A DNA stretch of 64,000 bases, from the NCBI GenBank assembly GCA_020633495.1, contig JACKDR010000013.1:124001-188000 (forward strand), given 5' to 3'. The position numbers were made by a program, and so were the translations under genes. Numbering within the stretch: position 1 is the first letter of the stretch; each line of letters starts with the position of its first letter. Source of the stretch: Kofleriaceae bacterium (GTDB lineage: Bacteria > Myxococcota_A > Polyangia > Haliangiales > Haliangiaceae). The notes under the pieces were generated by a model, which had not been told where the DNA came from, ran no database searches, and was given only the letters and a program-made list of their open reading frames with translations. Below, one piece after another: positions 1-7,820 of the stretch.

Positions 1-2
1 TG

Positions 3-623
3 GTGCTCGCCGGAGTGGTCGGGGTCGCGATGGTCGTGGTCGCGATCGTGCTCGCCCGCGAACGGGCGGCGAGCGACGACGCCGCGCGGGTCGTGACGCC
101 GCCATCGGCCGAGCCGGCGACCGTCCCGACGCCCGAAGCTCCCTCGACGACGGCGCCTGCGGTCGCGCCTGTCATCGCGTCCGCGATCCCCGAGGCGCCT
201 GTGGCGTCGACCGCACCTGCCACGGCGCCGGGCCGCGCCCCCGCGCCCAGGTCGCACCCCCGGAGCGCGGCTCGATCGGCACCATCGGTCGCCCCGACGG
301 CGGAGGTGCCACCACCGGCCTCCGACGACGATCCACTACGCCGCGAGCTGGCGCTGCTGCGCACCGCGCGCGCCGCCCTCGCGGACGACCGCCCCGACGA
401 CGCCGTCGCCGTCATCGACACCTACCGGCGCGACTTTCCGGACGGCCAGCTCGCCGAAGAGGCGTTCGCGCTGGAGGTCGAGGCGCTGTGCGGCCTCGGT
501 CGCACCGACGACGCCGACGACGCGCTGACCGCGCTGACCCGCCGCTGGCCGGCGTCGCCCCACCGCGCCCGCGCCGCCCGCGCGTGCGACCACCTCGCCC
601 CGGAGGCCCCCGATGCGCCCTGA
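3..623 (+). CDS. TM protein with TPR-like C-terminal domain (possibly 5'-partial)
   Basis: The protein opens with a single hydrophobic segment (about residues 2-18), runs through a long Pro/Ala/Thr-rich stretch (about 20-115), and ends in a helical region (about 118-200) with TPR-like spacing. That last region contains a DDAVAVIDTYRRDFPDG-type helix pair, as in BamD/YbgF-like tetratricopeptides. The frame is open at the window edge, so the GTG at position 3 may not be the true start; a cytoplasmic N-terminus may lie outside the window. In myxobacteria, proteins of this design commonly follow ECF sigma factor genes and act as membrane-anchored accessory proteins; that is family knowledge, and the upstream gene is not visible here. 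The stop overlaps the start of the next gene by 11 bp, so the two are probably cotranscribed. The exact function is unknown. Confidence 0.6.
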   Translation: MLAGVVGVAMVVVAIVLARERAASDDAARVVTPPSAEPATVPTPEAPSTTAPAVAPVIASAIPEAPVASTAPATAPGRAPAPRSHPRSAARSAPSVAPTAEVPPPASDDDPLRRELALLRTARAALADDRPDDAVAVIDTYRRDFPDGQLAEEAFALEVEALCGLGRTDDADDALTALTRRWPASPHRARAARACDHLAPEAPDAP

Positions 624-1965
624 TCGCCACCGCTTGCTCCACGGTCCCGTTGCCGTCACCGCCGCGATCGGCCTCGCCGCTCTGGCCGGCTGCGCCGGCG
701 AGACCGCGTCGATCGGGGCCGCCTTCGTCCCGGTCCTCGATCAGCCGCCGGAGCCGATCCACGCCCTCGACGTGCTGTTCGTGATCGACGACTCGGCCTC
801 GATGCAGGACCAGCAAGACGCGCTGATCGCGAGCGCCCAGCAGGCCCTGTTCGATCAGCTCGCCACCCAGACCGACGGCCTCCCCGACCTCCGGGTCGGC
901 GTGATCTCGACGACCGTGTCGCTCGACGTCGACGGGCTCACCTGCACCGATGATGCGCCGGATGGCCAGCTGCGCCACACGCCGCGCGTCGAGGGCTGCG
1001 CGGCGCCGCGCGATCCGTGGATCGAGGACATCGACGACGGCGCCGGCGGCCGCATCCGTAACTACGACGGCACGCTCGGCGACGCCTTCGGGTGCATCGC
1101 CGCCCTCGGCACCAGCGGCTGCGGCTTCGAGCATCCGCTCGAGGCCATGCGCCGCGCCCTCGACGGTTCGCAGCCCGGCAACGCCGGGTTCCTGCGCGAC
1201 GACGCCCTGTTGCTGGTCGTGATCCTGTCCGACGAGGACGACTGCTCGGCGTTCGATCCGGCCGTCTTCAGCCCGACGGACGCCAGCATCGACAGCCCGC
1301 TCGGCCCGCTGCACAGCTTCCGCTGCTTCGAGTTCGGGGTCGTTTGCGACGACGACGACCCGCGCACCCCGGGCGGCAAAGACGGATGCGTGCCCCGCGA
1401 GGACAGCCCGTTCCTGTCGCCGGTCGCCGGCTACGTCGAATTCCTGCGCGGCCTCAAGGCCGATCCGTCGATGGTGATGGTCGCGGGCATCTTCGGCGAC
1501 GCCGGCCCGATCGAGGTCATGCCCGATCCGACACGGGCCCCCGAGGTCACGCTGGCCAGCCTGTGCCCGGGTGGCGCCGACGCCTACCCCGCCGTCCGCC
1601 TCGACGCCTTCGCCGAGGCGTTCCCCTGCCGCTACGTGCTCGCGCCGATCTGCGACGCTGACATGGCGGCGCACCTGGTGCGGATCGCCAGCACCACGGC
1701 CGGCGTGCTGGCCGCGCGCGCCTGCCTGCTCGGCGACCTGCCGGCATCCCCCTCCTGCCGCGCCTCCGCCGAGATCCCCGGGGGAGCCCGGCGTGGCCTC
1801 GCGGTCTGCGCCCACGCCGGCGACGCCGGGTGCGTGACGATCGCGGCCGACGAGGCGCGGTGCGGCTACACGCCGTCGCGCCTGGCCGCCGACGCACCGG
1901 CCGGCCTGCTGCGCGCCGACGAGCACCTCGTCGTCGAGTGCGCGCTCGACGACCGCGCGCCCTGA
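613..1965 (+). CDS. vWA-domain lipoprotein
   Basis: A 450-residue secreted lipoprotein. The N-terminus has a basic start, a hydrophobic core and a lipobox ending LAGC with Cys27. A von Willebrand factor A fold follows, with a MIDAS motif DxSxS (D59, S61, S63) right after a hydrophobic beta strand (LDVLFVI). Many paired Cys residues suggest disulfides and an extracytoplasmic location. The ATG sits inside the end of the preceding gene, so translation is probably coupled. Proteins of this type are abundant in Myxococcota and are presumed to bind ligand or metal at the cell surface. No catalytic domain is visible. The ligand cannot be inferred from sequence alone. Confidence 0.8.
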   Translation: MRPDRHRLLHGPVAVTAAIGLAALAGCAGETASIGAAFVPVLDQPPEPIHALDVLFVIDDSASMQDQQDALIASAQQALFDQLATQTDGLPDLRVGVISTTVSLDVDGLTCTDDAPDGQLRHTPRVEGCAAPRDPWIEDIDDGAGGRIRNYDGTLGDAFGCIAALGTSGCGFEHPLEAMRRALDGSQPGNAGFLRDDALLLVVILSDEDDCSAFDPAVFSPTDASIDSPLGPLHSFRCFEFGVVCDDDDPRTPGGKDGCVPREDSPFLSPVAGYVEFLRGLKADPSMVMVAGIFGDAGPIEVMPDPTRAPEVTLASLCPGGADAYPAVRLDAFAEAFPCRYVLAPICDADMAAHLVRIASTTAGVLAARACLLGDLPASPSCRASAEIPGGARRGLAVCAHAGDAGCVTIAADEARCGYTPSRLAADAPAGLLRADEHLVVECALDDRAP

Positions 1966-1987
1966 CCAGCGGCCGCGACCGGCGCGC

Positions 1988-2647
1988 TCAACCGCTCGCG
2001 ATCACGCCGCGCATCATCGCGGCCAGCGCGCCGGCCAGATCGGTCTCGAAGTCGGAGCACAGGCCGTCGAACTCGGGCTGCTCCATGACCTCGGCGGCCA
2101 GCGGCGCCGGGTGGGCCATCGGCCACAGGCCGGCGACCATGGCGTGGAGGTAGCGGAGCAGCGCCTCGGTGCGGGCGTGGGGCAGCGCCGGCACCGCGGC
2201 GTGCAGCGCGTTGCGCAGGCGGATCGACAGCTCCAGCACGCGCAGCTTGAAGCGGTGCACGGCGTCGGCGGAGAGGTTGTGCTCGAGGACGTTGGCGACC
2301 ACCGCGATCAGCGTGCACGTCACCGGGCGCGCGGCGATCGTGCGCGCCACCGCGCCGGCCACGGCGTCGACGTCGCCGGCGCCGGCCAGCGGCGCCAGCG
2401 CGGCCTCGAGCTCGCCGACCCAGGTCAGCTCGTCGTCGACCAGGATCTCGAGCAGGATCTCCTCGCGGCTGCCGAAGTAGCGGTAGACGTTCGACTTGGC
2501 GAGGCCGGCGGCGCGGGCGATGGCGCTGAGGGTCACGGCCTCGAGGCCGCCGTCGCCGAGCAGGCGCGCGGCGGCGTCGAGCAGCTCGCGACGGCGCTGC
2601 TCCTTCTGCTCGGGCTCGCGGGCACGCTGGAATGCGAGGCGGGACAT
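1988..2647 (-). CDS. TetR-family transcriptional repressor
   Basis: A 219-residue TetR/AcrR regulator. The N-terminal helix-turn-helix lies at about residues 38-58, with the characteristic LAKSNVYRYFGSREEIL signature, and the C-terminal helical region is the usual ligand-binding domain. It is transcribed away from the neighbouring epimerase. Its own promoter and that of the epimerase each overlap a copy of CTCTT-N4-AAGAG (at 2660-2673 and 2757-2770), so it probably represses both itself and the epimerase until an inducer binds. The inducer is unknown. The ATG at 2647 is the natural start because a good promoter lies just upstream. Confidence 0.88.
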   Translation of the reverse strand: MSRLAFQRAREPEQKEQRRRELLDAAARLLGDGGLEAVTLSAIARAAGLAKSNVYRYFGSREEILLEILVDDELTWVGELEAALAPLAGAGDVDAVAGAVARTIAARPVTCTLIAVVANVLEHNLSADAVHRFKLRVLELSIRLRNALHAAVPALPHARTEALLRYLHAMVAGLWPMAHPAPLAAEVMEQPEFDGLCSDFETDLAGALAAMMRGVIASG

Positions 2648-2659
2648 CAGACCTGTGTT

Positions 2660-2673
2660 CTCTTATACAAGAG
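2660..2673. promoter_or_regulatory. Candidate TetR operator at tetR promoter
   Basis: The sequence CTCTTATACAAGAG is an imperfect palindrome with half-sites CTCTT and AAGAG separated by 4 nt. It overlaps the -10 element of the minus-strand tetR promoter and lies 12 bp upstream of the tetR ATG. The same half-sites and spacing recur at 2757-2770 inside the large palindrome in front of the epimerase. The likely role is autoregulation of tetR. Confidence 0.6.
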
Positions 2674-2690
2674 CTTCGGCAAGGTGTCAA
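2662..2690 (-). promoter_or_regulatory. tetR promoter (TTGACA-N17-TATAAG)
   Basis: Read on the minus strand, a perfect -35 TTGACA (2690-2685) is followed after 17 bp by TATAAG (2667-2662), a 5/6 match to the -10 consensus. It is an unusually clear sigma-70-type promoter for this GC-rich sequence. The candidate operator covers its -10 element. Confidence 0.7.
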
Positions 2691-2737
2691 AATCCCGTGT
2701 CCATGGGCCATCCTGTGGCGGCGGTCCAGATCTCTCC

Positions 2738-2766
2738 TTGACAACAGAACGGTGGTCTCTTAATTA
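2738..2766 (+). promoter_or_regulatory. Epimerase promoter (TTGACA -35)
   Basis: A perfect TTGACA at 2738-2743 lies upstream of the epimerase. At 17 bp spacing the -10 position is TAATTA (2761-2766), an AT-rich but weak match. The -10 region is the centre of the 36-bp palindrome, so a repressor bound there would block open-complex formation. Confidence 0.55.
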
Positions 2767-2781
2767 AGAGACCACCGTTCT
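2746..2781. promoter_or_regulatory. 36-bp perfect palindrome, probable TetR operator
   Basis: Bases 2746-2781 form a perfect palindrome of 18 bp per arm, centred between 2763 and 2764 on TTAATTAA. Its central 14 bp (CTCTT-AATT-AAGAG) match the site near tetR in half-site sequence and spacing. It overlaps the -10 region of the epimerase promoter and ends 10 bp before the Shine-Dalgarno sequence (GGAGA near 2791-2795). It could also form an RNA hairpin in the leader, but its position favours an operator. Confidence 0.75.
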
Positions 2782-2802
2782 TCAACCGCAGGAGAGTCCG
2801 CC

Positions 2803-3861
2803 ATGGCCACCACCGCACCGACCACCCCCGCCCCCGCCGACACCACCGTCCTGGTCACCGGGGCGTCCGGATTCATCGCCCAGCACACGATCCTCCGCCT
2901 GCTCGAGGCCGGCTACCGCGTCCGCGGCACCGTCCGCTCGCTGTCGCGTGAGGCCGAGGTCCGCGCGGTCCTGGCCGCCAACGGCGGCGCGCTCGATCGC
3001 TTCGAGCTGGTCGCCGCCGATCTGATGAAGGACGACGGCTGGCGCGACGCGGTGCGCGGCTGCCGGTTCGTCCAGCACGTCGCGTCGCCGCTGCCGTCGA
3101 AGCCGCCCAAGCACGAGGACGAGCTGATCGTCCCGGCCCGCGACGGCGCGCTGCGCGTGCTCGCCGCCGCCGCCGCCGAGGGCGTCGCGCGCGTCGTCAT
3201 GACCTCGTCGGTCGCCGCCGTGGTCTACGGCCACGCCCGCGACGGCAGCCGCACCTACGACGAGGCCGACTGGTCGCAGCTCACCGACGAGGTCGGCGCC
3301 TACGAGAAGAGCAAGACCATCGCCGAGCGCGCCGCCTGGGACTACGTAGCCACGCTACCCGCCGAGGGCCGGCCCGAGCTGGTCACGGTCAACCCGGGCC
3401 TGGTGCTCGGCCCCCTGCTCGGCGCCGACTTCAGCACCTCGGGCGAGGTGGTCCGCAAGCTGCTCAAGCGCGAGCTGCCCGGCGTCCCCGACATCGGCTG
3501 GGCGGTGGTCGACGTCCGCGACGTCGCCGCCGCGCACCTGGCCGCGATGACCACGCCGGCGGCCGCCGGCCAGCGCTTCGTCCTCGCGATCGAGCACGCG
3601 TCGATGGGCGACATCGCCGCGATCCTCAAGGCCACGTTCGGGCCGCGCGGCTACAAGGTGCCGACCCGGCGCGTCCCCGGCTGGGCGCTCAAGCTGGTGT
3701 CGCTGTGGGATCGCACGGCGAAGCTGGCGGTCCAGGAGCTCGGCAAGCGCCAGGACCTGTCGAACCAGCACGCCCGCGACGTCCTCGGCTGGCAGCCGCA
3801 CTCGCTGCAGGACATGGTGGTCTCGATGGGCGAGAGCATGATCGCGCACGGCGTGGTCTGA
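2803..3861 (+). CDS. NAD(P)-dependent epimerase/dehydratase (dihydroflavonol-reductase-like SDR)
   Basis: A 352-residue extended short-chain dehydrogenase/reductase. The Rossmann motif TGASGFIA lies at residues 19-26, and the catalytic YxxxK is Y167/K171 (YEKSK), with an upstream MTSS segment supplying the usual Ser. The overall pattern, including the early V-x-G-T-V-R after the second strand, is that of dihydroflavonol 4-reductase-like aldehyde/ketone reductases. The enzyme would be cytosolic and use NADP(H) or NAD(H). A GGAGA Shine-Dalgarno lies 7-8 bp before the ATG. It is divergent from the TetR gene and probably repressed by it, suggesting a role in detoxifying or processing the inducer. 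The substrate is unknown. Confidence 0.85.
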   Translation: MATTAPTTPAPADTTVLVTGASGFIAQHTILRLLEAGYRVRGTVRSLSREAEVRAVLAANGGALDRFELVAADLMKDDGWRDAVRGCRFVQHVASPLPSKPPKHEDELIVPARDGALRVLAAAAAEGVARVVMTSSVAAVVYGHARDGSRTYDEADWSQLTDEVGAYEKSKTIAERAAWDYVATLPAEGRPELVTVNPGLVLGPLLGADFSTSGEVVRKLLKRELPGVPDIGWAVVDVRDVAAAHLAAMTTPAAAGQRFVLAIEHASMGDIAAILKATFGPRGYKVPTRRVPGWALKLVSLWDRTAKLAVQELGKRQDLSNQHARDVLGWQPHSLQDMVVSMGESMIAHGVV

Positions 3862-3933
3862 GCCGCGCGCCCCGCGGGCCGGCGCGCCACGTCGCCGCGC
3901 CCCACGCCGCCGGGCCGGCGGTACCCTCGGCCC

Positions 3934-4245
3934 ATGGATCGCATCGTCTACTGGCGCCGCGAGCTGCCGCCGCTGTCGGAGCAGCTCGAGGGCACCCACG
4001 AGCTCGAGGCCGACAGCGAGCACGTGCCGCACGGCTTCGCCGATCGCGACGCGCTGTGGGGCCGCTGCTACCGCAGCCTGGTCGAGGTCGCGCGCGCCCG
4101 GATCATCCAGGAGGTCGAGCGGCTCGGCGGCAGCTGCGCCCACGTCGTCGACGAGCAGATCGCGGCGCGCACCGACGACGTCGCCGGCGAGTTCTGGCTG
4201 CGCGGCACGTTCCGGTTCGTGATGTACGTGCACCCGCCGGCGTAG
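3934..4245 (+). CDS. Conserved hypothetical protein, 103 aa
   Basis: A short soluble protein with no signal peptide. It begins MDRIVYWRRELPPLSE and ends in a beta-rich part with GGSCAHVVDEQI and FWLRGTFRFVMYVHP. The alternation of a helix (VEVARARIIQEVERLGG) and strands resembles small alpha-beta ligand-binding folds, such as YbjQ-like proteins, but I do not recognise a family with certainty. It stands alone between an epimerase and a convergent lipoprotein gene. Codon use matches that of neighbouring genes, so it is probably a real gene. Confidence 0.6.
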   Translation: MDRIVYWRRELPPLSEQLEGTHELEADSEHVPHGFADRDALWGRCYRSLVEVARARIIQEVERLGGSCAHVVDEQIAARTDDVAGEFWLRGTFRFVMYVHPPA

Positions 4246-4258
4246 CGGCGCGCGACGC

Positions 4259-5050
4259 TCACGGATCGAGGCAGCAGCGGAACCCGATCTCGTAGAACCG
4301 GAACGCGTCGCCGTGGACCAGCACCGAGCTCTGGCAGGTCCGCGCCTCGGCCCAGTACCGGCCCTTGAGGTTGCCGTGGAACTGCGCCGTGCCGCCGTCG
4401 CGGCGCCGCGTCCACTCCTCGACGTCGCCGACCAGATCGTAGGCGCCGGCGGCGCCGACGCAGCCGGCGCGGTCGCCGCCGCCGGTGCCCTGGTACAGCG
4501 ACTGGACGTGCGCGACCGCGGCCGCCGCGGTCGACGACACCGCCGCGGCGGTGGTCCACAGCTGGTCGAGCGACGTGATCGTCGGCGACGACGCGCTGGC
4601 CGGCCAGCCGTTGAGCAGGCTCTGGTCGTAGACCCGCCAGGTCGCGTCGTCGTTGCAGACCCCGGGCTCGTGGGTGGCGCCGTAGGGGTACGGGTCGGCG
4701 GCGGCGCCCTCGCACGCCCGCTGCCACTCGTCGTCGAAGCACAGCCGCTTGCCGCGCGCCGCGCACCACGCCTCGCCCTCGGTGAACGTGTACATCACCA
4801 GCGGCAGCGCGCCGGCGACGTTGGGTGCCTCGTAGCGATCCATGCAGGCGTCGCCGACCTCGACCATCTCGACCGGGCACGGCCCGGCGGCGTCGGCGGG
4901 CGCGGCGTCGATCGCGGCCGCCGCGTCGGCGGGCACGGCGTCGGGCGGCGCGCCGTCACCGCCGCCGCAGGCCACGCCCAGCGCGAGCGCCGCGGCGAGC
5001 GCGCCGCCACGGCCGCGCCAGGATCGTCGTCGGGGGTTCGCCGCGCGCAC
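4259..5050 (-). CDS. SUMF1/formylglycine-generating-enzyme-like lipoprotein
   Basis: A 263-residue lipoprotein with lipobox GVAC (Cys28), followed by an Ala/Asp-rich linker. The mature part has the FGE-sulfatase (SUMF1/EgtB/PvdO) pattern: VEMVEVGDACMDRYEAPN near its start, then MYTFTEGEAWCAARGKRLC and DEWQRACEG, and FYEIGFRCC at the end. In this family, the segment ending GKRLC.DEWQRAC is the hallmark helix-turn. The region is often a structural or binding module in bacteria and not an active formylglycine enzyme. Extracytoplasmic location and many Cys residues suggest disulfides. No sulfatase is nearby, so enzymatic activity is unproven. Confidence 0.75.
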   Translation of the reverse strand: MRAANPRRRSWRGRGGALAAALALGVACGGGDGAPPDAVPADAAAAIDAAPADAAGPCPVEMVEVGDACMDRYEAPNVAGALPLVMYTFTEGEAWCAARGKRLCFDDEWQRACEGAAADPYPYGATHEPGVCNDDATWRVYDQSLLNGWPASASSPTITSLDQLWTTAAAVSSTAAAAVAHVQSLYQGTGGGDRAGCVGAAGAYDLVGDVEEWTRRRDGGTAQFHGNLKGRYWAEARTCQSSVLVHGDAFRFYEIGFRCCLDP

Positions 5051-5101
5051 ACCTGATGGAACCCCAGGTCGGGCCGCGACGCCAGCGTCACGGCGCCGCG
5101 G

Positions 5102-5755
5102 TCAGAACCGCGCGATGACGCCGACCTCGACGGTGCCACCGGTCCGCACGTCCTCGCTGCCGCCGAGGCCGCCGCCGGTGCCCTCGCTGCCGGCGAACGG
5201 CACGAAGGTGCGGACGCCGCCGGTCAGCCGGAACGCGACCGCGCGCGAGCCGATCTCGACGCCGAGGCGCGGCTCGATCACGGCGCCGCGCCACCGCGCC
5301 ACGTCGCCGGGGCCGAGGTCCCACGACCCGGCCTGCTCGCCACCGGTCTCGAAGCCGGCGTCGACGCCGAGGTGGAAGCACACCGTGGGACCGGCGCAGC
5401 CGCGGACCTCGGCGCCGCCGAGCACCGCCCACGCGCGCTGCGGGCTGCCGGTCAGGGTGACGCCGGACCAGCCGCCGCTGGCGCGGGCGCGGACCCACAC
5501 CGGGCCGACCGCGCGGACGCCGAGATCGACGTCGCCCATGGCGCCCTGGTTGGGGCCGGCGAGCACGACGCCGGTGCCGACGTAGGTGCGCGCGGTGGCG
5601 CCGCGGCCGGCGGGCGACGCGTGCTGCGTCACCTCGGTGGCGGACGGCGGAGCGGACTCGGCGCGCGCGGGCGCGGACAGCGCGGCGGTCGACAGCACGG
5701 CAGCGCCGATCAGCAAGGCGGGACGGAGGTGGGCGCGGCGGGTGGTCGTGGTCAT
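5102..5755 (-). CDS. Secreted beta-strand-rich (outer-membrane-like) protein
   Basis: The frame opens at 5782, but the ATG at 5755 is preferred because AAGGAG lies 8 nt upstream of it on the minus strand; the protein is then 217 residues. It has a Sec signal peptide ending SAPARA, then mostly alternating beta strands. It ends with an aromatic residue (GVIARF), as outer membrane beta barrels do. Several Gly/Val-rich strand pairs support a small barrel or porin-like fold. I do not recognise the family. It faces the TerB-like gene across a 163-bp divergent region, which includes a TGGTCC...GGACCA inverted pair. Confidence 0.6.
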   Translation of the reverse strand: MTTTTRRAHLRPALLIGAAVLSTAALSAPARAESAPPSATEVTQHASPAGRGATARTYVGTGVVLAGPNQGAMGDVDLGVRAVGPVWVRARASGGWSGVTLTGSPQRAWAVLGGAEVRGCAGPTVCFHLGVDAGFETGGEQAGSWDLGPGDVARWRGAVIEPRLGVEIGSRAVAFRLTGGVRTFVPFAGSEGTGGGLGGSEDVRTGGTVEVGVIARF

Positions 5756-5918
5756 GAGCAGGCTCCTTCGTGGATGGTCCATGCCTAGAGCAATGGTCGG
5801 ACCAATACTCCAGATCTGCCAAGTTCCTGTAGTTACACGCCTCGATCACGCGCACCGGCGGCCCGGTTCACGGTCCGCATCAACCGCCGTTCACGCGTCG
5901 GGGTGCGATAGTCGACCC

Positions 5919-6281
5919 ATGAGCGATCAGGACTACCTGCTGACAGCGTTCAAGGTCTGGGCGGCGGCGGCGTGGGCGGACGGGGTGATCGTCGATGCCG
6001 AGCGCGCGACGATGCAGGCCATCATCGCGGCGTCGAAGCTCAGCGACGAGCAGCGCGCGGTCGCGACCGGCTGGCTGGCCGCCCCGGTCACCGTCGACGA
6101 CGCCGAGCTGGCCAAGATCCCCGAGCACGAGCGGCTTCACATCTACTCGGTCGCGTGCGGCGTCGCCGCGATGGACCGGGACGTCGCCGCCGCCGAGCAG
6201 GCGTTCGTCGAGCGCCTCGCCACCGCGCTCGGCATCTCGAAGGCCGACGCCGACAAGGCCCGCCAGGGCGCCGGGCACTGA
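5919..6281 (+). CDS. TerB-like protein, 120 aa
   Basis: The open frame extends upstream, but the ATG at 5919 is the natural start, followed by SDQDYLLTAFKVW. The all-helical protein matches the TerB/DjlA-N fold: a first helix with AAAAWADGVIVDAERATM, a metal-binding-style acidic turn after the ADG, and a repeat of the pattern in the C-terminal half (GVAAMDRDVAAAEQAF). TerB-like proteins are cytosolic or membrane-associated and linked to stress and tellurite systems. No other ter gene is nearby, so a role in tellurite resistance should not be assumed. Confidence 0.75.
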   Translation: MSDQDYLLTAFKVWAAAAWADGVIVDAERATMQAIIAASKLSDEQRAVATGWLAAPVTVDDAELAKIPEHERLHIYSVACGVAAMDRDVAAAEQAFVERLATALGISKADADKARQGAGH

Positions 6282-6650
6282 AGCCTGGCCAGCGCCCAGG
6301 ACGGCAGGCGTTCACCTCGCCATTCGATCAGCGCGCCGTGCCCGTGTCGATCCAAAGTGGCGACCCGGGCGCGAACGAAAGCGGCTGACCTCCCCGACAA
6401 CGGGCCGATCCGCCGGCGGTGCGACGGCACGCCGGCACGGGTGACGCGAGCGCGTGGGGGGTGGCCGACGGCGAGTCCCGCCGCGGGTCCGCGCCACCAC
6501 GCGACGGCGTCACCGCCCGCACCCGCCCCACCGCCCGCGGTCTCGTCACCGCGAGGATGTCTGAGCCGGAGGCCGCCCCCCCACGCTCGCGGCAGGACCC
6601 GGGCCGGTGGCCCGCGGTCTCCCCATCGCTCGCGGGATCGCGGCTACGCG
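6282..6650. other. Intergenic stretch without a convincing gene
   Basis: A 369-bp gap between the TerB-like gene and the convergent VOC-cupin gene. The open frames here (for example 6419-6703 plus) have Arg/Pro/Ala-rich translations with no family resemblance and no ribosome binding site. No clear terminator hairpin with a T-run, repeat or RNA was seen. It probably holds the 3' ends of the two convergent transcripts. Confidence 0.5.
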
Positions 6651-7763
6651 CTACGGCGTGGTCGACGCCGGGTCGGAGGCTCCTTGGCCAGCCGGCAGCC
6701 TGACCTCGAGCAGCTCGAGCCCCGCCACGGCGTCGAGCGCGTGATCGACGCCGGCCGGCACCACCAGTGCGTCGCCGTCGGCGAGCGCGACGTCGTCGTC
6801 GCCGCCGCCGTCGAACCGACGCACGATCGCGCCGCCGGCGAGCACGACCCACAGTCGCAGCTCGGCGTCGTGGCGGTGCATCCCGGTGGTGGCGCCGGCG
6901 GCGCGCGCCCGCGCCACCTCGACCGCGGCGAGCCCGGCGGTGGCGTCGGCGACCTCGGTGACGCGCGCGACGAAGCCCCCGTGCCGCCACGGTCGCCACG
7001 GCGCCTCGGCGGCGACGTCGCGGACGAAGCGCTGGCCGTCGAAGTCGCGCGCGGCGTCGACGCGCGCGGTCGGCAGCACCAGATCGTGATCGGCCCAGGT
7101 CTCGTGCTCGGCCGGGCAGCCGATCTCGATGACCTCGAGCCCCGGCGACGCCTCGAGCACCCGGTGCCGGATGCGCGGCGGCTGTAGCACCGCGTCGCCG
7201 GGCTGCAGCACGAACGGCGGTCCCTGATCCTCGTAGACCACGCGCACCCAGCCGCGGTGGCAGTAGATGAGCTGGAAGTGGACGCGGTGGAAGTGGACGT
7301 AGTCGGGCACCGGCCCGCCGTCGGGGATGCGGATGTGCGACGCGACGAACCGGCCGCCCTGACGGCCCGGGATCAGGTCGCGGTACTGCATGCCGGCGCG
7401 CCCCTCGATCCAGCGGGCGTCGGCGGCGCGGGCGTGGACCCACGCCGGCACCAGCGGCGGCAGCGCCACCGGCGGCTCGGCGACCGCGACCTCGACGCGG
7501 GTCCCGTTGGGCGCGGTCAGCGTGGTCCCGGCGGCGGGATCGTCGGCGGCGCAGCCGAGCCGCAGCACGCCGGGATCGCCGCCGCGGTGGCGATCGAGCC
7601 GCAGCCGCAGGCCGTGACCCGACAGCACCGCGATCGCGGGGTCGTCGGCGGGGATGATGGCGTCGACGCGGAAGCCCAGGTCCTCGGTGAAGAACCGGAC
7701 CGCGTCGGCCAGGGCCGGCGCGGGCAGCACGACCTCGGCGTGGTGGACGGAGCGCGGCGGCAT
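6651..7763 (-). CDS. Fusion of a VOC/glyoxalase domain with two cupin domains
   Basis: The frame is open far upstream, but the ATG at 7763 (MPPRSVHHAEVVL) fits the start of a glyoxalase-fold domain, giving 370 residues. Residues 1-110 form a vicinal oxygen chelate module. The first cupin (about 150-240) has HFHRVHFQ and PPRIRHRV, where the usual Glu ligand is Gln. The second cupin (about 290-360) has MHRHDAE and VVPAGVDH, a complete set of typical metal ligands. It is probably a cytosolic metal-dependent dioxygenase, isomerase or ligand-binding protein; the substrate is unknown. The start is separated from the divergent TIGR01777 gene by about 57 bp. Confidence 0.75.
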   Translation of the reverse strand: MPPRSVHHAEVVLPAPALADAVRFFTEDLGFRVDAIIPADDPAIAVLSGHGLRLRLDRHRGGDPGVLRLGCAADDPAAGTTLTAPNGTRVEVAVAEPPVALPPLVPAWVHARAADARWIEGRAGMQYRDLIPGRQGGRFVASHIRIPDGGPVPDYVHFHRVHFQLIYCHRGWVRVVYEDQGPPFVLQPGDAVLQPPRIRHRVLEASPGLEVIEIGCPAEHETWADHDLVLPTARVDAARDFDGQRFVRDVAAEAPWRPWRHGGFVARVTEVADATAGLAAVEVARARAAGATTGMHRHDAELRLWVVLAGGAIVRRFDGGGDDDVALADGDALVVPAGVDHALDAVAGLELLEVRLPAGQGASDPASTTP

Positions 7764-7820
7764 GCCGCCGCATCCTACGCCGCCGCGAAACCTCCGGGGC
7801 GCGGCGAGCGTCTCACCGCC

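Noticed and set aside
412..1926. Long minus-strand open frame opposite the first two genes
   Set aside because: Arg/Gly/Ala-rich translation without domains; it is a GC-codon shadow of the plus-strand genes.
5775..5804. TGGTCC-N18-GGACCA inverted pair upstream of the beta-rich secreted protein
   Set aside because: Only six-base arms; could occur by chance, and no regulator is nearby.
6419..6703. Possible small gene in the TerB-VOC gap
   Set aside because: Composition is noise-like and there is no ribosome binding site or recognisable family.
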